Assembly (NCBI GenBank): GCA_016617855.1
Contig: JAECUM010093599.1
Location: 1 to 64,000 of the forward strand
From: Megalonaias nervosa
Taxonomy: Eukaryota > Mollusca > Bivalvia > Unionida > Unionidae
DNA: 64,000 nucleotides
Direction of reading: 5' to 3'
Shown here one piece after another: positions 23,908 to 35,270 of the stretch. Below the pieces are notes generated by a model that worked only from the letters and a program-made list of their open reading frames with translations, ran no database searches and was not told the origin of the DNA. How positions within the stretch are numbered: the first letter of the stretch is position 1; each line of letters starts with the position of its first letter. The position numbers and the translations under genes were made by a program.

Positions 23908-24595
23908 CTTTATTTAAAGAGGGTAACACAATTAGCTAAAAAACTAATCTACCCCGAGGCTCTCATACAAAGGAAATTTATTTATTTTAACTGCATATCT
24001 GAAGCCACTGGATATATTGTGTTTGGAAGAAGGAAATAGAGTGGGCATTTCTAACCTCAACTGGAATACTATTCCAAAGCAAAGTTCCAGAGTACTAGAA
24101 ATGTTTTTTGAATAATTTCTTATTTGGTTTGGGAATTTTATACTGTTTGGTAGACATGGATCACAGGTGGAGAGTATTACCAGGTAGCTTATAATGGAAT
24201 AGTTATTGTAAATATTCAGGAGCACTATTATTGGATATCCTGTACATTAATTTGGCTTTTCTCAACTGGATTCAGTCTTTAGTGGGTAATATTTTAACTT
24301 GCCAGCAAAATTTTTCTTGCTTTCTTACTGGATTGATATTAACCCAAATGCTCTTTATTGAAGATGTACTAGCTTTGCTATGTTTTTATCATTTGAATTA
24401 CCCATACTGTATTACAGTAGTCCAAATAGGGTTGTATGTAACTGTTATAAAATAGTTTTCTGTGCCTTTCAGGGAGAAAATGTCTTATCCTACTGAGATG
24501 CCATAAACCTGAATTAACATTTTTAGTGATATGTTTGATATGTTCAGTCAATGATAGGTTATTATCTACCAAAAAACCAAATAGTCTCTCATACT
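23848..24595 (-). mobile_element. LINE family B, C-terminal and 3' end, broken
   Basis: On the minus strand an open stretch at 24572-24378 reads NLSLTEHIKHITKNVNSGLW, then LSRIRHFLPERHRKLFYNSY and LDYCNTVWV. This is the post-reverse-transcriptase region seen in many non-LTR retrotransposons. Further on, frame-shifted segments read KKLFKKHF and GTLLWNSIPVEVRNAHSISS, matching copies at 37.9 and 48.3 kb. The element ends CTCTTTAAATAAAGTCATTA and then (TTA)n/(GTA)n, the 3' tail. Stops and frameshifts make it a pseudo-element. The clade is not determined. Confidence 0.75.
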
Positions 24596-24776
24596 AATAA
24601 CCTGTTTTACTGAAATCAAACTAAGCATTTAAAAGGCAACAAATGAGTCAGTGATAAACATCCACATGTACATATACATGTAATACACATGACAACGGGA
24701 TGGAAGTATGGTTCATGTTCATCCAAACGTTTTGTTAAAACATGCATCTCTTGTTCAAACAGCATGTAACATAATT

Positions 24777-24956
24777 ACTGTATATACTCACTTATGAGTC
24801 CAACTGTAAATAGCACAAACCCTGATCTACCATCGCATAATGCACAGGCTGATCTGGGTCTGTGCAGTTTGTTAAGAGTAATCAGGAGAACAAACAAATA
24901 TAGATTAACTTTGTTGTTTTCAGTTTGACTAAACTTATAAGCAAGTATATATGATA
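24777..24956 (+). mobile_element. Double-hairpin MITE, copy 6 (hairpin B deleted)
   Basis: TACTGTATATACTCACTTAT and GCAAGTATATATGATA mark the ends. Hairpin A is present (CACAAACCCTGATCTACC, CAGGCTGATCTGGGTCTGTG). Most of hairpin B has been lost between ATATAGATTAAC and TTTGTTGTTTTCAG. Confidence 0.8.
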
Positions 24957-24979
24957 TATCCTCATTTTTAAATCAAATA

Positions 24980-25183
24980 TTTAAATCAGATTCAACTGTA
25001 AAATTTATAGACCCAGATCAAACAAACGTAACATGCTGTCAGATCTGGATCTATACAAGTTGATCGGAGAAATCAGCAAAACAAACAAAACAGACCCTGA
25101 TCTGCCAGCTCATTATGCAATGGCATATCAGGGTCTATGTTGTTTGCAGTTGGACCTGCCTTATAAGCATGTATATTGGGTAT
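24980..25183 (+). mobile_element. Double-hairpin MITE, copy 7
   Basis: It lies about 25 bp after copy 6 in the same orientation. Hairpin A is degraded (TAGACCCAGATCAAACAAAC, CTGTCAGATCTGGATCTATA). Hairpin B is well kept (CAGACCCTGATCTGCCAGCT, GCATATCAGGGTCTATG). The right end is GTATATTGGGTA. The pair separates two LINE segments of the same strand. Confidence 0.78.
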
Positions 25184-25387
25184 GCTGTTAAGTTTCCATT
25201 AACAACTGGTCAAAGTCGGACTTAAATGAAATAAAACCACTAGGCCACCAGATCGGCTATTGGACTGTCAAAACCTGTGGGTCTAAATGACATAAAGACC
25301 ACTTCTTTTAGAATCAAATATCATTTTAATAGCATCGTCATCACATATGGTAAACAATGTCTGCAATGCTTTTACAACAAGGGGGGG

Positions 25388-25970
25388 GGTACTAAGGATA
25401 TATCATTAGATTGTCAAAGTGATTGAGACCTACACCTTTGAGGTAACAACTGACATTAGATTTACATGCACATAATGTACTTTTGAGATCACCAATAAAA
25501 ATGTTAAAAAGACAATAGGATAAGGCTCCACCCTGTTGAACCTCATTTGTAATTTGAAAGACATCTGAGCGGGCATTACCCAATCTTATTGAGAATAAAT
25601 GACAACTGTATCAGCAACACAAAAAAATGAACAATACACGTAACAATGTTTTTATCCAAAAGTTTAAGAAAGAGAGTTTCCTGTGGTTGTTGCAATCAGG
25701 TGCCTTTCAACCATCTACAAGAACAAGCACATACAGGACTGCCATAAGCAACTCAAAACTGCACAGCTTACTTGAATGTAAGTAACACAAATCAGAAGAA
25801 TTGTGTTTTCTAAACCCAAACTGAGTATCAGATATTTCATCAATCTGGGATTGTTTCAAAAGAACATGTTAAAAAATCTTGAAATAAGAAAGCAAGAGCA
25901 TTGGGATTGTAATTATTTTTGTCCGCAATATCACCAGACTTTTCACATGAAGAATGAGTACAATGTCAGA
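25388..25970 (-). mobile_element. LINE reverse-transcriptase fragment, broken
   Basis: Minus-strand translation gives ISDTQFGFRKHNSSD, a match to the Q-x-GFR-x-x-x-S(T) block before motif A. After damage it gives ITNEVQQGGALSYCLFNIFI with GDLKSTL, the GV-x-QG-x-x-LS-x-LFN-x-F(I) block of non-LTR reverse transcriptases, and ends at HFDNLMIYP near the expected YADD site. Stops and frameshifts are present. It lies upstream, in the minus sense, of the 23.85-24.6 kb fragment with two MITEs between, so both may be one LINE copy. Confidence 0.75.
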
Positions 25971-26059
25971 AAAAAACTCAAAATGCATCTATGGATGATT
26001 ATCATAAACTCAAGAGAACACATATTTAATCATTACTATATCTGAAATGTTCCGCCATG

Positions 26060-26945
26060 AGAGAATCTGGACCACATGATTTGATGACTTGATAATTTGT
26101 TCAGTTTTACTGGGATATTGATACACCAGTATATGAAATATGACATTAGTGTATTGATATACCAGGTGAGGTATGGCTCTCAAATATTGATATACCAGTA
26201 TGAGATATGACAGCTGGGATATTGATACACCATTTTATGAGATATGGCATTGGGATACTGATACTCTAGTATAAAAGATATGGCATACTGATACACCAGG
26301 ATATAACATACAGCACACAATTCCATAAGACATGACAGAGATATCGATACACCAATACAGTATATGAGATATGGCACACCAGCATGACAGCATATGATAT
26401 AGACTGGGATACTGATACACCAGTATGTAAGATAAAGCAATGGAATATTTATACACCAGTATATGACATATGGCACTGCAATGTTGATATATAAATATAT
26501 GAGCTATGGAACTTGGATACTGATGTACCACTATCTGAGATAAGGCACTTGGAAAACTTTTATACACCAGTATAGGAGATATGGCACTGCAATACTGATA
26601 TACAAATATATAAGATGTGGCACTGAGATACTGATGTACCACTATCTGAGATACGGCACTTGGAAATTTTACACATCAGTATTGGAGACATATCACTGCA
26701 ATAATGATATACAAATACATGTATATGAGATATGGCACTGGGATACTGATGTACCACTATCTGAGATAAGGCACTTGGAAATTTTATACACTAGTATAGG
26801 AGATATGGCACTGCAATACTGATACAGAAATATATGATATGGCACTGGGATACTGATGTACCACTATCTGAGATATGGCACTTGGAAATTTATACACCAG
26901 GATAGGAGATATGGCAACAGCATATTGATTACCTGTATGTGAGAT
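26060..26945. repeat. ~37-bp minisatellite with ~111-bp higher-order period
   Basis: Basic units of the form GATACTGATACACCAGTATA plus TGAGATATGGCACTGG repeat throughout. In the right half TGATGTACCACTATCTGAGA starts at 26521, 26632, 26747 and 26854, spaced 107-115 bp, so three basic units form a higher-order unit. The left half lacks this order. Minus-strand frames repeating HISYTGVSVSQ-type peptides are by-products. Confidence 0.9.
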
Positions 26946-26974
26946 AGGGTTCATGCATCTAGTTGATGCTGAGT

Positions 26975-27162
26975 TTGGTTTGGTGGTTGGTTGGTTTATT
27001 TTGCCACAGCAGCAAACAGAGGTCAAATAGTAATGAGGCAACTAGATTAGAATGCCTTGCCCAGGGACACAACAAAGTATCTGATCCAGCTGATGTAATG
27101 GTAGGATTCGAACTCCGCCCTTCTGGCCACGAGTCCTGTACTCTAACCACTAACAGGTCTTA
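26975..27162 (-). mobile_element. tRNA-derived SINE with CTGGGCAAGGCA-type body
   Basis: On the minus strand the head GTGGTTAGAGTACAGGACTC with GAGTTCGAATCCTACC (B box) is followed by TTGTGTCCCTGGGCAAGGCA, then TTCTAATCTAGTTGCCTCAT. This is the best-preserved example of this SINE body here. Confidence 0.82.
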
Positions 27163-27191
27163 AGTAAAAACAGACATGATCCAACTTAAAC

Positions 27192-27409
27192 TACAGTATA
27201 TACTCACTTATAAGTCAAGTCAAACTGCAAACAACAAAGATCCTGATCTGCTGTATTATAATGCACTTGCAGATCAGAGTCTATGTTGTTTTTTCTACCG
27301 ATTACTCTAACAAACTGCACAGAACCAGATCTGCCAGCGCATTATGCAATGGCAGATCTAGATCTGTGCAGTTTGCAGCTAAACTCTTACAAGTAAGTAT
27401 ACATAATAC
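27192..27409 (-). mobile_element. Double-hairpin MITE, copy 8
   Basis: Ends TACAGTATATACTCACTTAT and AAGTAAGTATACATAATA. Orientation is reversed: hairpin B (GATCCTGATCTGCTGTATTA, TTGCAGATCAGAGTCTATG) comes first, then the spacer ACCGATTACTCTAACAAACT, then hairpin A (CACAGAACCAGATCTGCCAG, TGGCAGATCTAGATCTGTGC). Confidence 0.85.
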
Positions 27410-28016
27410 CTATATTTCACAAACAATTTCTACAATAAATTATTAGCTACATGACAACAATGTAAGATTGACAATAAATTACAGAAGCAGTAAGTCATAT
27501 CTCGTCATTTCTAACTTGACACATTCCTTTCCAACTAAGCATGGGTGTTACAATTCAGTCATCATACAAAAGGTGACCATGAATCAGCTCATGATACTTA
27601 AAATCAGATTTAAATGTCCCACCATTGCCTGAAGACTGTATTTACCTGATATAGCTATGTTGTTAAACATACCTGTATGTTGACAGACACAATATAAAAC
27701 AAGCACAAGTCACACTGAACTCTAAGTTGTCACCATAAAGCATCATACAGAAATGCTCTGAACTTGGCAAGCCTGAGTGCTTCTTTTGTTATACGTACAA
27801 GAACAAATCCCATTCCATATTAATGAGATTAAGATGTTCCGCTGGGAAAACTTAACACTGCAGCAATCAGAATTAACCTACTGACACACAAGAAATACTG
27901 AATAGTGTAAAAATGGAAAATAAAAAACTTGCTTATCATCAGTGTTGACTTAATTTAGTTAAAACCTGACCATAACAGCCAGTACATAGAAATAATAAAG
28001 ATATCCATTTTAGAGG

Positions 28017-28018
<2 letters not shown>
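27410..28018. other. Unassigned spacer
   Basis: No gene, array or inverted termini recognised. Confidence 0.45.

Positions 28019-28086
<68 letters not shown>
28019..28086. repeat. (GT)n microsatellite
   Basis: About 33 uninterrupted GT repeats after GAGGGG. Confidence 0.98.
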
Positions 28087-28087
<1 letters not shown>

Positions 28088-28493
28088 GAAGAGGTAAAAG
28101 AACATAACAAAATAATTAAAAGAACTTGAAACATTCATTCAATGTGTAGTAAATTGTTCAATTGCTTGGAAACTGCACATACATGTAGGGCTTTACCAAT
28201 ACATACATACCCAGACTATAGCAGTCTATGAGACGACATATGGTTATAAGAACAGACTACCATGGTGCAATCTAATAATATCTCAATAAACAGCAACTTG
28301 TGTACTGATTTATGGAAAGATGTGAACCAGGATATATTACTATGCCTGAATTATGACAGTAAATAAAGTTCAGTCAGCCTTGACACCTCATTTCACTAGT
28401 CAACCCTTTCAATATATATTTTGAACATTTTCACATGCATTTCTGTTTGTGTAATATGCACCCCACCGTGCATGGTATAGACCACGATCTTAC

Positions 28494-29130
28494 CATCTGC
28501 AATCCCATAATACCCTTCGTATGATTAAATCCAACAGCCAATGCTAAGATATGCCATCTCATAATGCCCATCAAATGATTAAATCCAACAGTCTATGCCA
28601 AGAATTATGCCATCTCAAAATGCACATCAAATGATTAAATCCAACAGCCTATGCTAAGATATGCCATCTCATAATGCCCATCAAATGATTAAATCCAACA
28701 GCCTATGCCAAGATATACCATCTCAAAATGCCCATCAAATGATTAAATCCAACAGCCTATGCCAGGATATGCAATCTCATAATGCCCATCAAATGATTAA
28801 ATCCAACAGCCTATACCAAGATATGCCATCTCATAATGCCCATCAAATGATTAAATCCAGTAGCATATGATGCCATCTCATAATGCCCATCAAACGATTA
28901 AATTCAACAGCCTATGCCAAGAAATGCCATCTCATAATGCTCATCAAATGATTCTATCCAATAGCCTATGCCGAATTATGCCATCTCATAATACACATCT
29001 TATGATTAAATCAAACAAACTAAAATCTCATAATGCCCATCAAATGATTAAATCCAATGTCTAGGACAAAATATGCCATCTCTTAATGCCCATCAAATGA
29101 TTAAATCCAACAGCCTAGAACAAGATATTG
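28494..29130. repeat. 54-bp minisatellite, 11-12 copies
   Basis: The unit comprises ATGCCATCTCATAATGCCCA, TCAAATGATTAAATCCAACA and GCCTATGCCAAGAT. Most units are 54 bp; a few are 56 bp or shortened (for example near 28861 and 29010). As 54 is 18 codons, plus-strand frames repeat MPSHNAHQMIKSNSLCQD; this is not evidence of a protein. Confidence 0.94.
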
Positions 29131-30239
29131 TTCCGAATGAATACCAATAATCTTGAATGTGTTGAAAAACCAAAGTCTTGTATGAGCTGATGTACCAACA
29201 GTCTTGATGTATCACAGTGATATAATCCAGAATGTCTCTGAATTAATTCACAACAATTACAAAGTAGTATTCTTGTACAAAATGTAAATGAGCACTTTGT
29301 AATTCCAGTGAATATCTTTATTAATAAATGGTTTCTCTTGAATTATATCTGAACACAACAGTAAAAATTTCTGCATACTGAACTTAAACTTGGAATGAAA
29401 AAATTTTGGTTACCTCAACCTTATATAAAAACCAAAGACACAATAATATAACCAGAATGAGGGTCAAAAGTTTTCTTCCAGAACATTCTAAGTTTGTAAA
29501 CAAAGATAGACCTTGAACTCATATAACATTAAAAAACTTTCTTAAAAAATGATAAAACAAGGAAGATCAAAACAACTCTACCTGAACCATGAACAAATGT
29601 CATGTACACAAAATAAATATACATAACAACATTATGAAAACAACTTTTGAAAAGGAATGCAAAAGTTTGATTCAGACAATGAAATGAAAGCAAACCCTGT
29701 GAAGTTTCAAGCTACTACACTTGGAAAGAAAAACTATCACATGTTTTGAGACTTTCTCCTCCAATAAAACAAATACATCTTGTGAAAATTCAGTAAAATC
29801 ACTGAGAGTCACTTTAGACTTCATGCTATATGCAGTCATAGACAATCAACTTGTAGGTAAAGAGGTGCAAGGTCAGCTATGGTTAGTAACATTGCTTCAC
29901 TGACTCAACGGTTAACAAGTTCTCTCAAGATTGTTAAAGATTCTTCCATGAAAAATAATTATACAAGTATATAAAGATCCAATTCTACTCTTAAAACTAT
30001 CTGTAGTCTAATAAATTGGGTACAAAAATAGGTAAAATGGTTAAAACTGATGTTGAATTTAACATTTAATGCAGTGCTATAAATTTTACAGGCAGGGCTA
30101 TTCACAAAGTCATTTAGGTAACAGGTGTTCTGTTTATAGCACCATGCACACTGTGGCTTTGGCATATGTATAGCAACAGCCAAAACTAGAAATATCCAAC
30201 ATACAATTATAATCTGGTAGCTTTAGAATAGTCTTCTTA
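29131..30239. other. 1.1 kb spacer with a weak LINE-like trace
   Basis: A plus-strand frame at 29721-29903 includes ENSVKSLRVTLDFML, loosely like the (V)KNLGVTLDS-x-L segment after the reverse transcriptase of CR1/L2-like LINEs. The flanks do not support it, so I leave it unassigned. Otherwise AT-rich without recognised features. Confidence 0.35.
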
Positions 30240-31395
30240 CTCTTTAATGTGTGTAAACACCCCTGTAAAGTCAAAATGTAAGAACATACAGGTATGCACT
30301 ACAATCTTTGAGGTACCTAAACACCCTTGGAGAGTCCAGAAATGTAAGAACATCCAAATACAATCATTTTGGAATGTAGACACCCTTCGATAGTGCAAAT
30401 GTAAGAACATCCAGATATGCACTACAATCTTTCATGTAAGTAGACACCCTTGGAGAGTCCAAATGTAAGATCATCCGGATATGCACTCAATCTTTCTGGT
30501 ATGCAATCTGATTAAAATCAGATCTCCACTATCCAATGTGAGGATCTGCCAATGACCGCTTAGGGTTCATGTTCTGGTGACCTATGTTATTACCTTAAGT
30601 GCTAATTGTATCAGTCCATCAGATGAAGTCTTATATCTTTGCATTTGGGAGACTGAGCAGTGTGGCTGAAGAGCATCCATGTGTACTAACCATTTGATTC
30701 ACTTGCAGATTTCTGAAAGTTGCACTTCCACTGGCTAATTCAAAGGTCACCAGAACATGGCCCCAATGCATTCACTGTCAGATCTTCACTTAGGACAATG
30801 GAGATCTAATTTAAGATTGTCAGGTATGGTAGACACCCTTGGAGAGTTCAGACACCATTGGATAGTCCAATGTAAGGGCATTCATGACATACGCACAACA
30901 ATCTTTTAATTATGTAGGGACCTTTGGAGAGTCCAAAATCAGAGCATCCATGACATATGTACTACAATCTTTCAGGTATTTAGACACCCTTGGATAGTCT
31001 ACATGTAAATACATCCAGATATGCACTACAATCTTTTAGGTATGTAAGGACCTTGGAGGAGTCCAAATGTAAGAACATCTATGACATGCATTACAATCTT
31101 TTAGGTATATAGGGACCTCAGGAGAGTCCAAATGTAAGAACATGTATGACATATGCACTACAATCTTTTGGGTATGTAGATGCCCTTGGAGAGTCCAATG
31201 TAAGAACATTCATGACATATGCACCACAATCTTTTTAGGCATGTAGGGATCCTTGGAGAGTCCAAATGTAAGAACATCTAGGATGTACGCAACACAATCT
31301 TTTAGGAATGTAGACACCCATGGAGTCAACACCTTTGGAAAGTGCAAATGTAAGAACATCCAGGTATGCAATGCAATCTCTTAGGTATGCAGCTG
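30240..31395. repeat. ~60-bp minisatellite, about 13 copies, interrupted
   Basis: The unit comprises GTAGACACCCTTGGAGAGTC, CAAATGTAAGAACATCCAGA and TATGCACTACAATCTTTCAG, with 57-66 bp spacing and much divergence. A foldback element interrupts the array at about 30512-30814, and units resume at 30825 (GGTATGGTAGACACCCTTGG). Confidence 0.9.
30512..30814. mobile_element. Foldback MITE with ~70-bp inverted repeats, flanked by TTAA
   Basis: Left arm: AATCAGATCTCCACTATCCA, GAGGATCTGCCAATGACC, TTCATGTTCTGGTGACCTAT. The right arm read in reverse complement gives AATTAGATCTCCATTGTCCT, GAAGATCTGACAGTGAATGC, GCCATGTTCTGGTGACCTT. Identity is roughly 75%. TTAA occurs just outside each arm (30512-30515 and 30811-30814), as in piggyBac-type insertion, although A/T-rich ends make this less certain. 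It sits inside the ~60-bp minisatellite and encodes nothing. Confidence 0.72.
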
Positions 31396-31889
31396 CTCTA
31401 CCGAACAGTATTCTATCATAAACTTGCTCAAAAATCCAAATAACTGTAGAATCTTACAAGGCAATCAAGGCTAGCACTCGGGAACAGCTTAAATCAATAG
31501 ACTCAAGTCAAAATATTGCATCATTTAAATCAATTAATAATTACCATCACCATTTTCCTTGGATCTTTAATGGTGGGTTCATCCTATTGAGAAAATCACT
31601 CTTTATAAATGTTTGTGCTTCACTTTGATGTACTTCAAACAAAAACTATATATTGAGTCCCAGTATGAATAAAATACAACTTTAGCCCCGTTCTTTTATT
31701 TCAAATATTGTTTGGTGGCTGAATCATCTAATATGCTAGTAAATGCAAAAGGGGAAAAAAAAAAAAAAACAGAAACAGGCTGCTCTTGAGAACCACAAGT
31801 AGGAAATTCAGGTATGCTGACAAGTGGTGAAATACAAGCCAGGACTGATAACACATCTTGACTGATTAGATCCTGATCAACCTTGGTAA
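31396..31889. other. Unassigned spacer with A-tract
   Basis: An A-run (31753-31769) is the only notable feature. A 73-codon minus-strand frame across it is not supported. Confidence 0.45.
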
Positions 31890-32195
31890 TCCAAATGTTA
31901 CCAATGTTAATTGACATGCATGAGATTCAGCAGTAGATGTAGGGGATTAGTGTTACCAATATTAACTAACCTGCATGAAATTTAGCATTACATGTTGGGG
32001 ATTACTATTACCAACATTATTTAACATCCATGAGATTCAGCAGTACATGTAGGGGATTACTATTTGACCAATATTAATTAACCCATATGAGATTCAGCAG
32101 TACATGTAGGAAATTACTGTTACCAATATTATTTAACCTGCATGAGATTAAGCAGTACATGTAGGAGATTACTATGTCACCAATCTCTGTGGTTT
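31890..32195. repeat. ~57-bp minisatellite, five copies
   Basis: The unit comprises TTACCAATATTAATTAACCT, GCATGAGATTCAGCAGTACA and TGTAGGGGATTACT. Units are 55-60 bp with scattered substitutions. Confidence 0.92.
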
Positions 32196-32491
32196 CTTGA
32201 ATAGGGTCTTCTACCTGTCATCCACCATCTTTACACAAAAGTAACTGGAATACCTGGTGGACATCATCTTGTAATCAATGGGAAAATGGCCCCTACAGAT
32301 GTACTACCTCTATGCTCAATGTCCAACTCTAAAGAATACTAGTATCAGTTCACACTATAAATACTGGTCATACTTTAGAGACAAAGGCTTATTAGAGTGC
32401 TAAATTTTTTATTATTTTAGGCTGTAATGTAGTTATCCATGTCTCAGATGAGAAAATACATATTTTCTAAACTCTATTATAACTTTTATTA
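32196..32491. other. Unassigned spacer
   Basis: No gene or repeat recognised. Confidence 0.45.
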
Positions 32492-32645
32492 TTTCTTGTT
32501 GTATAGTAGTTGGTTTTGATAAACAGATACATCTGTTGTATAGTAATGGCCATGACAGATGGGTACATCTGTTATATAACTGACTGGTTATGACAGATGG
32601 GAACATCTGCTGTATAGTAATGGCCACCACAGATGGATACATCTA
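32492..32645. repeat. ~38-bp minisatellite, four copies
   Basis: TCTGTTGTATAGTAATGGCC and ATGACAGATGGGTACA alternate in four units of 36-39 bp. The last unit reads CACCACAGATGGATACATCT. Confidence 0.85.
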
Positions 32646-32855
32646 TCTCACAATTCATATTTGTTGCCAGCTCAAAAGCCTGTTGTGTCTTTATGGACTA
32701 AGTAATTTACTATCCTGGCTCTCTTCAACACCCCAAGTAAAACTGAACAGAGATTTGCAATGGTACTATCTTGTCTACCTTCAATTAGCCATGATTGTAA
32801 TGATCAACCATATTTGCAACCTTGAGTTCACAAGCTCTAAATCCTCTGTCAAAAG

Positions 32856-33073
32856 TACCATATACTTACTTAAAAAACAAGTCCAACTGCAAACTGCACA
32901 GACCCAGATCTATCGTCACCTAATGAGCCAGCAAATCTGTGTATGTGACGATTGTTAGGAATAATCAGTAAAACAAACAACATAGACCTTGATATGTAGG
33001 TGCATTATATTATGACAGATCAAGATCTTTGTTGCTTGCAGCTTGACTCAACTTATAAGCAAGTAGATACATT
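32856..33073 (+). mobile_element. Double-hairpin MITE, copy 9
   Basis: Left end TACCATATACTTACTT, then CAAACTGCACAGACCCAGAT. The right arm of hairpin A is decayed (CAGCAAATCTGTGTATGTGA). Hairpin B is recognisable (AGACCTTGATATGTAGGTGC, ATGACAGATCAAGATC). Right end AAGCAAGTAGATACATTA. Confidence 0.82.
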
Positions 33074-33224
33074 AGTTTCATGCTAAATATTCATCAGCCC
33101 AAAAAAAACAAGAATGCTCAGCCTATAAATGATTTTGGCAACAAGATTTGACAATATTATTCAAAAGGTTTCAATGAGAAATAAATGGTGGCTAATATGT
33201 TGATGATAAATTCTGCTAGTACAG

Positions 33225-33815
33225 TTTGTACACATCTGATCCTTTGCATGTTTACAGGTTTTACCCTTTGCATGTTTATAAAGATCTGAACTTTGGCCTG
33301 TTTATACAGACCTGATCCTTTGCATGTTTACACAGACCAGATTCTTTGCATGTTGACAGAGATTTGTTAGCATGTTCACACTAATCTGATCTGACCCTTT
33401 GCATATTTACACAGATGTGACCCATTACATGTTTACACACATCTTATCATTGGCATTCTTTACACAGATCTAACCCATGGCATATTTACACAGATCTAAC
33501 CCATGGCATATTTACACAGATGTGACCCACTGCATGTTTACACACATCTTATCATTGGCATTCTTTACACAGACCTGACCATTTGCATATTTACACAGAT
33601 CTAACCCATGGCATATTTACACAGATCCGATCCACTGTATGTTTACACAGACCTGATTCTTTGCACGTTGATACAGATCTGTTTGCATGTTTAAATAGAT
33701 CTGACCCTTGGCATGTTTACAAATTTTACTCACTGCATGTTTACACAGATCTGACAGTTTGCAAGTTTGCACAGACCTAACCTTTTGCATGCATACATGG
33801 ATCTTACCTTTGCAC
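33225..33815. repeat. ~26-bp minisatellite, about 22 copies
   Basis: The unit TTTGCATGTTTACACAGATC plus TGACCC repeats with many variants. Blocks such as CTAACCCATGGCATATTTAC and CATCTTATCATTGGCATTCT recur as pairs, showing segmental duplication inside the array. Confidence 0.93.
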
Positions 33816-34419
33816 ATTTATTTGTTTCTTTCAGTTACTGCATGTATACTTCATTGCACAAGAACTTTACAAATTAGATTAAATACATTTCTTTTCAGAA
33901 CCAGACCAAGGAATTTGTAACTGCTTCTGTCAAACTTTCTAGAGTCTGTGTAAACAAAATCCTTTTTCACAGCCACAATATCTCTTGCAAACATTGGCAT
34001 TTGAACTCCTGTCATGTGCATTGTGAACACTGTATTTAAACTAACCTTGGATATTCTAACAAAGCATTTAAAGCTGTAACCTACTCGATGATCTAACACA
34101 GCATTTGACTAGTAGTAGTTTGATTAATGTCATTCTTGTTTGTCAATATGAAGCAATCAATGGATCAAAGAATATTACCTGTATTCAGTTCACATATGTT
34201 AAAATGACTCTAAAGATTAACAGCCTCGGTGTGATGTAAACTATTTTGATATTTTTTTTTTTACCTCCGCTAATAATATATTATACGGTGTAATCTCATC
34301 ATCCAAGGTATGCATACCTAAAAGCGTGTAATTTTTCATCAGTAATCAACCAACAAACCAATTTTTAAACCAGAAATGTATATGACAAGCTTACCCATGC
34401 CAACATGATGCAGTTACAT
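33816..34419. other. Spacer with a weak coding-like stretch
   Basis: The minus strand is open from 34099 to 33851 (VGYSFKCFVRISKVSLNTVF, then MPMFARDIVAVKKDFVYTDS). The plus strand is also open for about 44 codons after TTCTTTTCAG at 33898. Composition looks less repeat-like than the surroundings, but I recognise no family, and both strands cannot be coding. An exon is possible on either strand; confidence is low. Confidence 0.25.
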
Positions 34420-35000
34420 GGATAAAGGGCTTAGTAAAACAAGGGCCATAACTCCATTAAAACTTTTTTCATAAAACTTGCTTAAGCTCAGTTTAGCATA
34501 AACCATCATGCCAAATTTGGTTTTGATTCATGATGTCCATCAGAAGTCTTTTAATGAAAATGAACAGCAAAGTTTGAAATCAGCTGAGACCTAAAACTCG
34601 GCCTGGAAAGGGAAAGATGAGCTTGTAAGGAAATGGGCCATGAATCCATAAAATTCTGCCACAAAATGGTAAAATTTGAATCTGAAATATGTTTTCTTAA
34701 GGTAAAGCCCCCATATCAATCCATGAAGTTCTTCAAAATTTACTGAGTGAAAACAAAATGGAATGGCAAAAGCTGAAAGTCAAACAACGGTTACAGACCA
34801 CAACTCTACAAAATTCTGCCCACAAACTGTGAAAACTGAACTGGACAAAGGTCTTCCTACTGTAAAACCCCGAGACCAAATTTAATTTCAATCCATGGAA
34901 GGGCAAAGTTCTAAGTCTAAACATCAGACCTAACCTAGATCTTCATAATGTAAAAGTATCAAACTGAATCTGATTTCATCTTTCAATCCATGAAGGCCAT
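34420..35000. repeat. Degenerate ~190 bp GGGCCATAACTCC-type array, about three units
   Basis: AAGGGCCATAACTCCATTAA, AATGGGCCATGAATCCATAA and the weaker ACAGACCACAACTCTACAAA start related blocks. These continue with AAAATTCTGCC, GGTCTTCCTACTGTAAAACC and TTTCAATCCATGAAGG. Such arrays are typical of molluscan intergenic DNA (general knowledge). Confidence 0.7.
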
Positions 35001-35021
35001 CAAATTATATGGGGCAGAAAT

Positions 35022-35270
35022 ATGTGTGTGTGTGATCTGGATTATTAACGTAGCCTTAACAATTTTTTAGTCATATCACTACAATGTCTGCAGTGTGGCA
35101 GTTCACAGTGATATCTAGCACCAGGGCATCATGCCACAGACATTAAGCATCATGTCCCACCCAGTCACATTATCCTGACATCAGGCCAACCAGTCCTAGA
35201 ACTAACCTCTCAAAGATGAGCGCCAAGTGAGGCAGCTATTAGTAGCATTTTTATAAGTCTTTAGTATGAC
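35022..35270 (-). mobile_element. tRNA-derived SINE, (CA)n-tailed family, head missing
   Basis: The (TG)n end, GTCTGCAGTGTGGCAGTTCA, CACATTATCCTGACATCAGG and CTCAAAGATGAGCGCC follow the family order. The copy stops at AGTCTTTAGTATGAC, before the B box, so the tRNA-like head is absent (5' truncation, usual for LINE-mobilised elements). Confidence 0.85.

Noticed and set aside
29721..29903. LINE-like trace (SVKSLRVTLDFML)
   Set aside because: Only one short block resembles a LINE; the expected following LSRLDYCNS block is absent.
33851..34099. 82-codon minus-strand frame that reads like a plausible exon
   Set aside because: The plus strand is also open after a good acceptor at 33898, and no protein family is recognised. 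Evidence is too thin for a CDS call.
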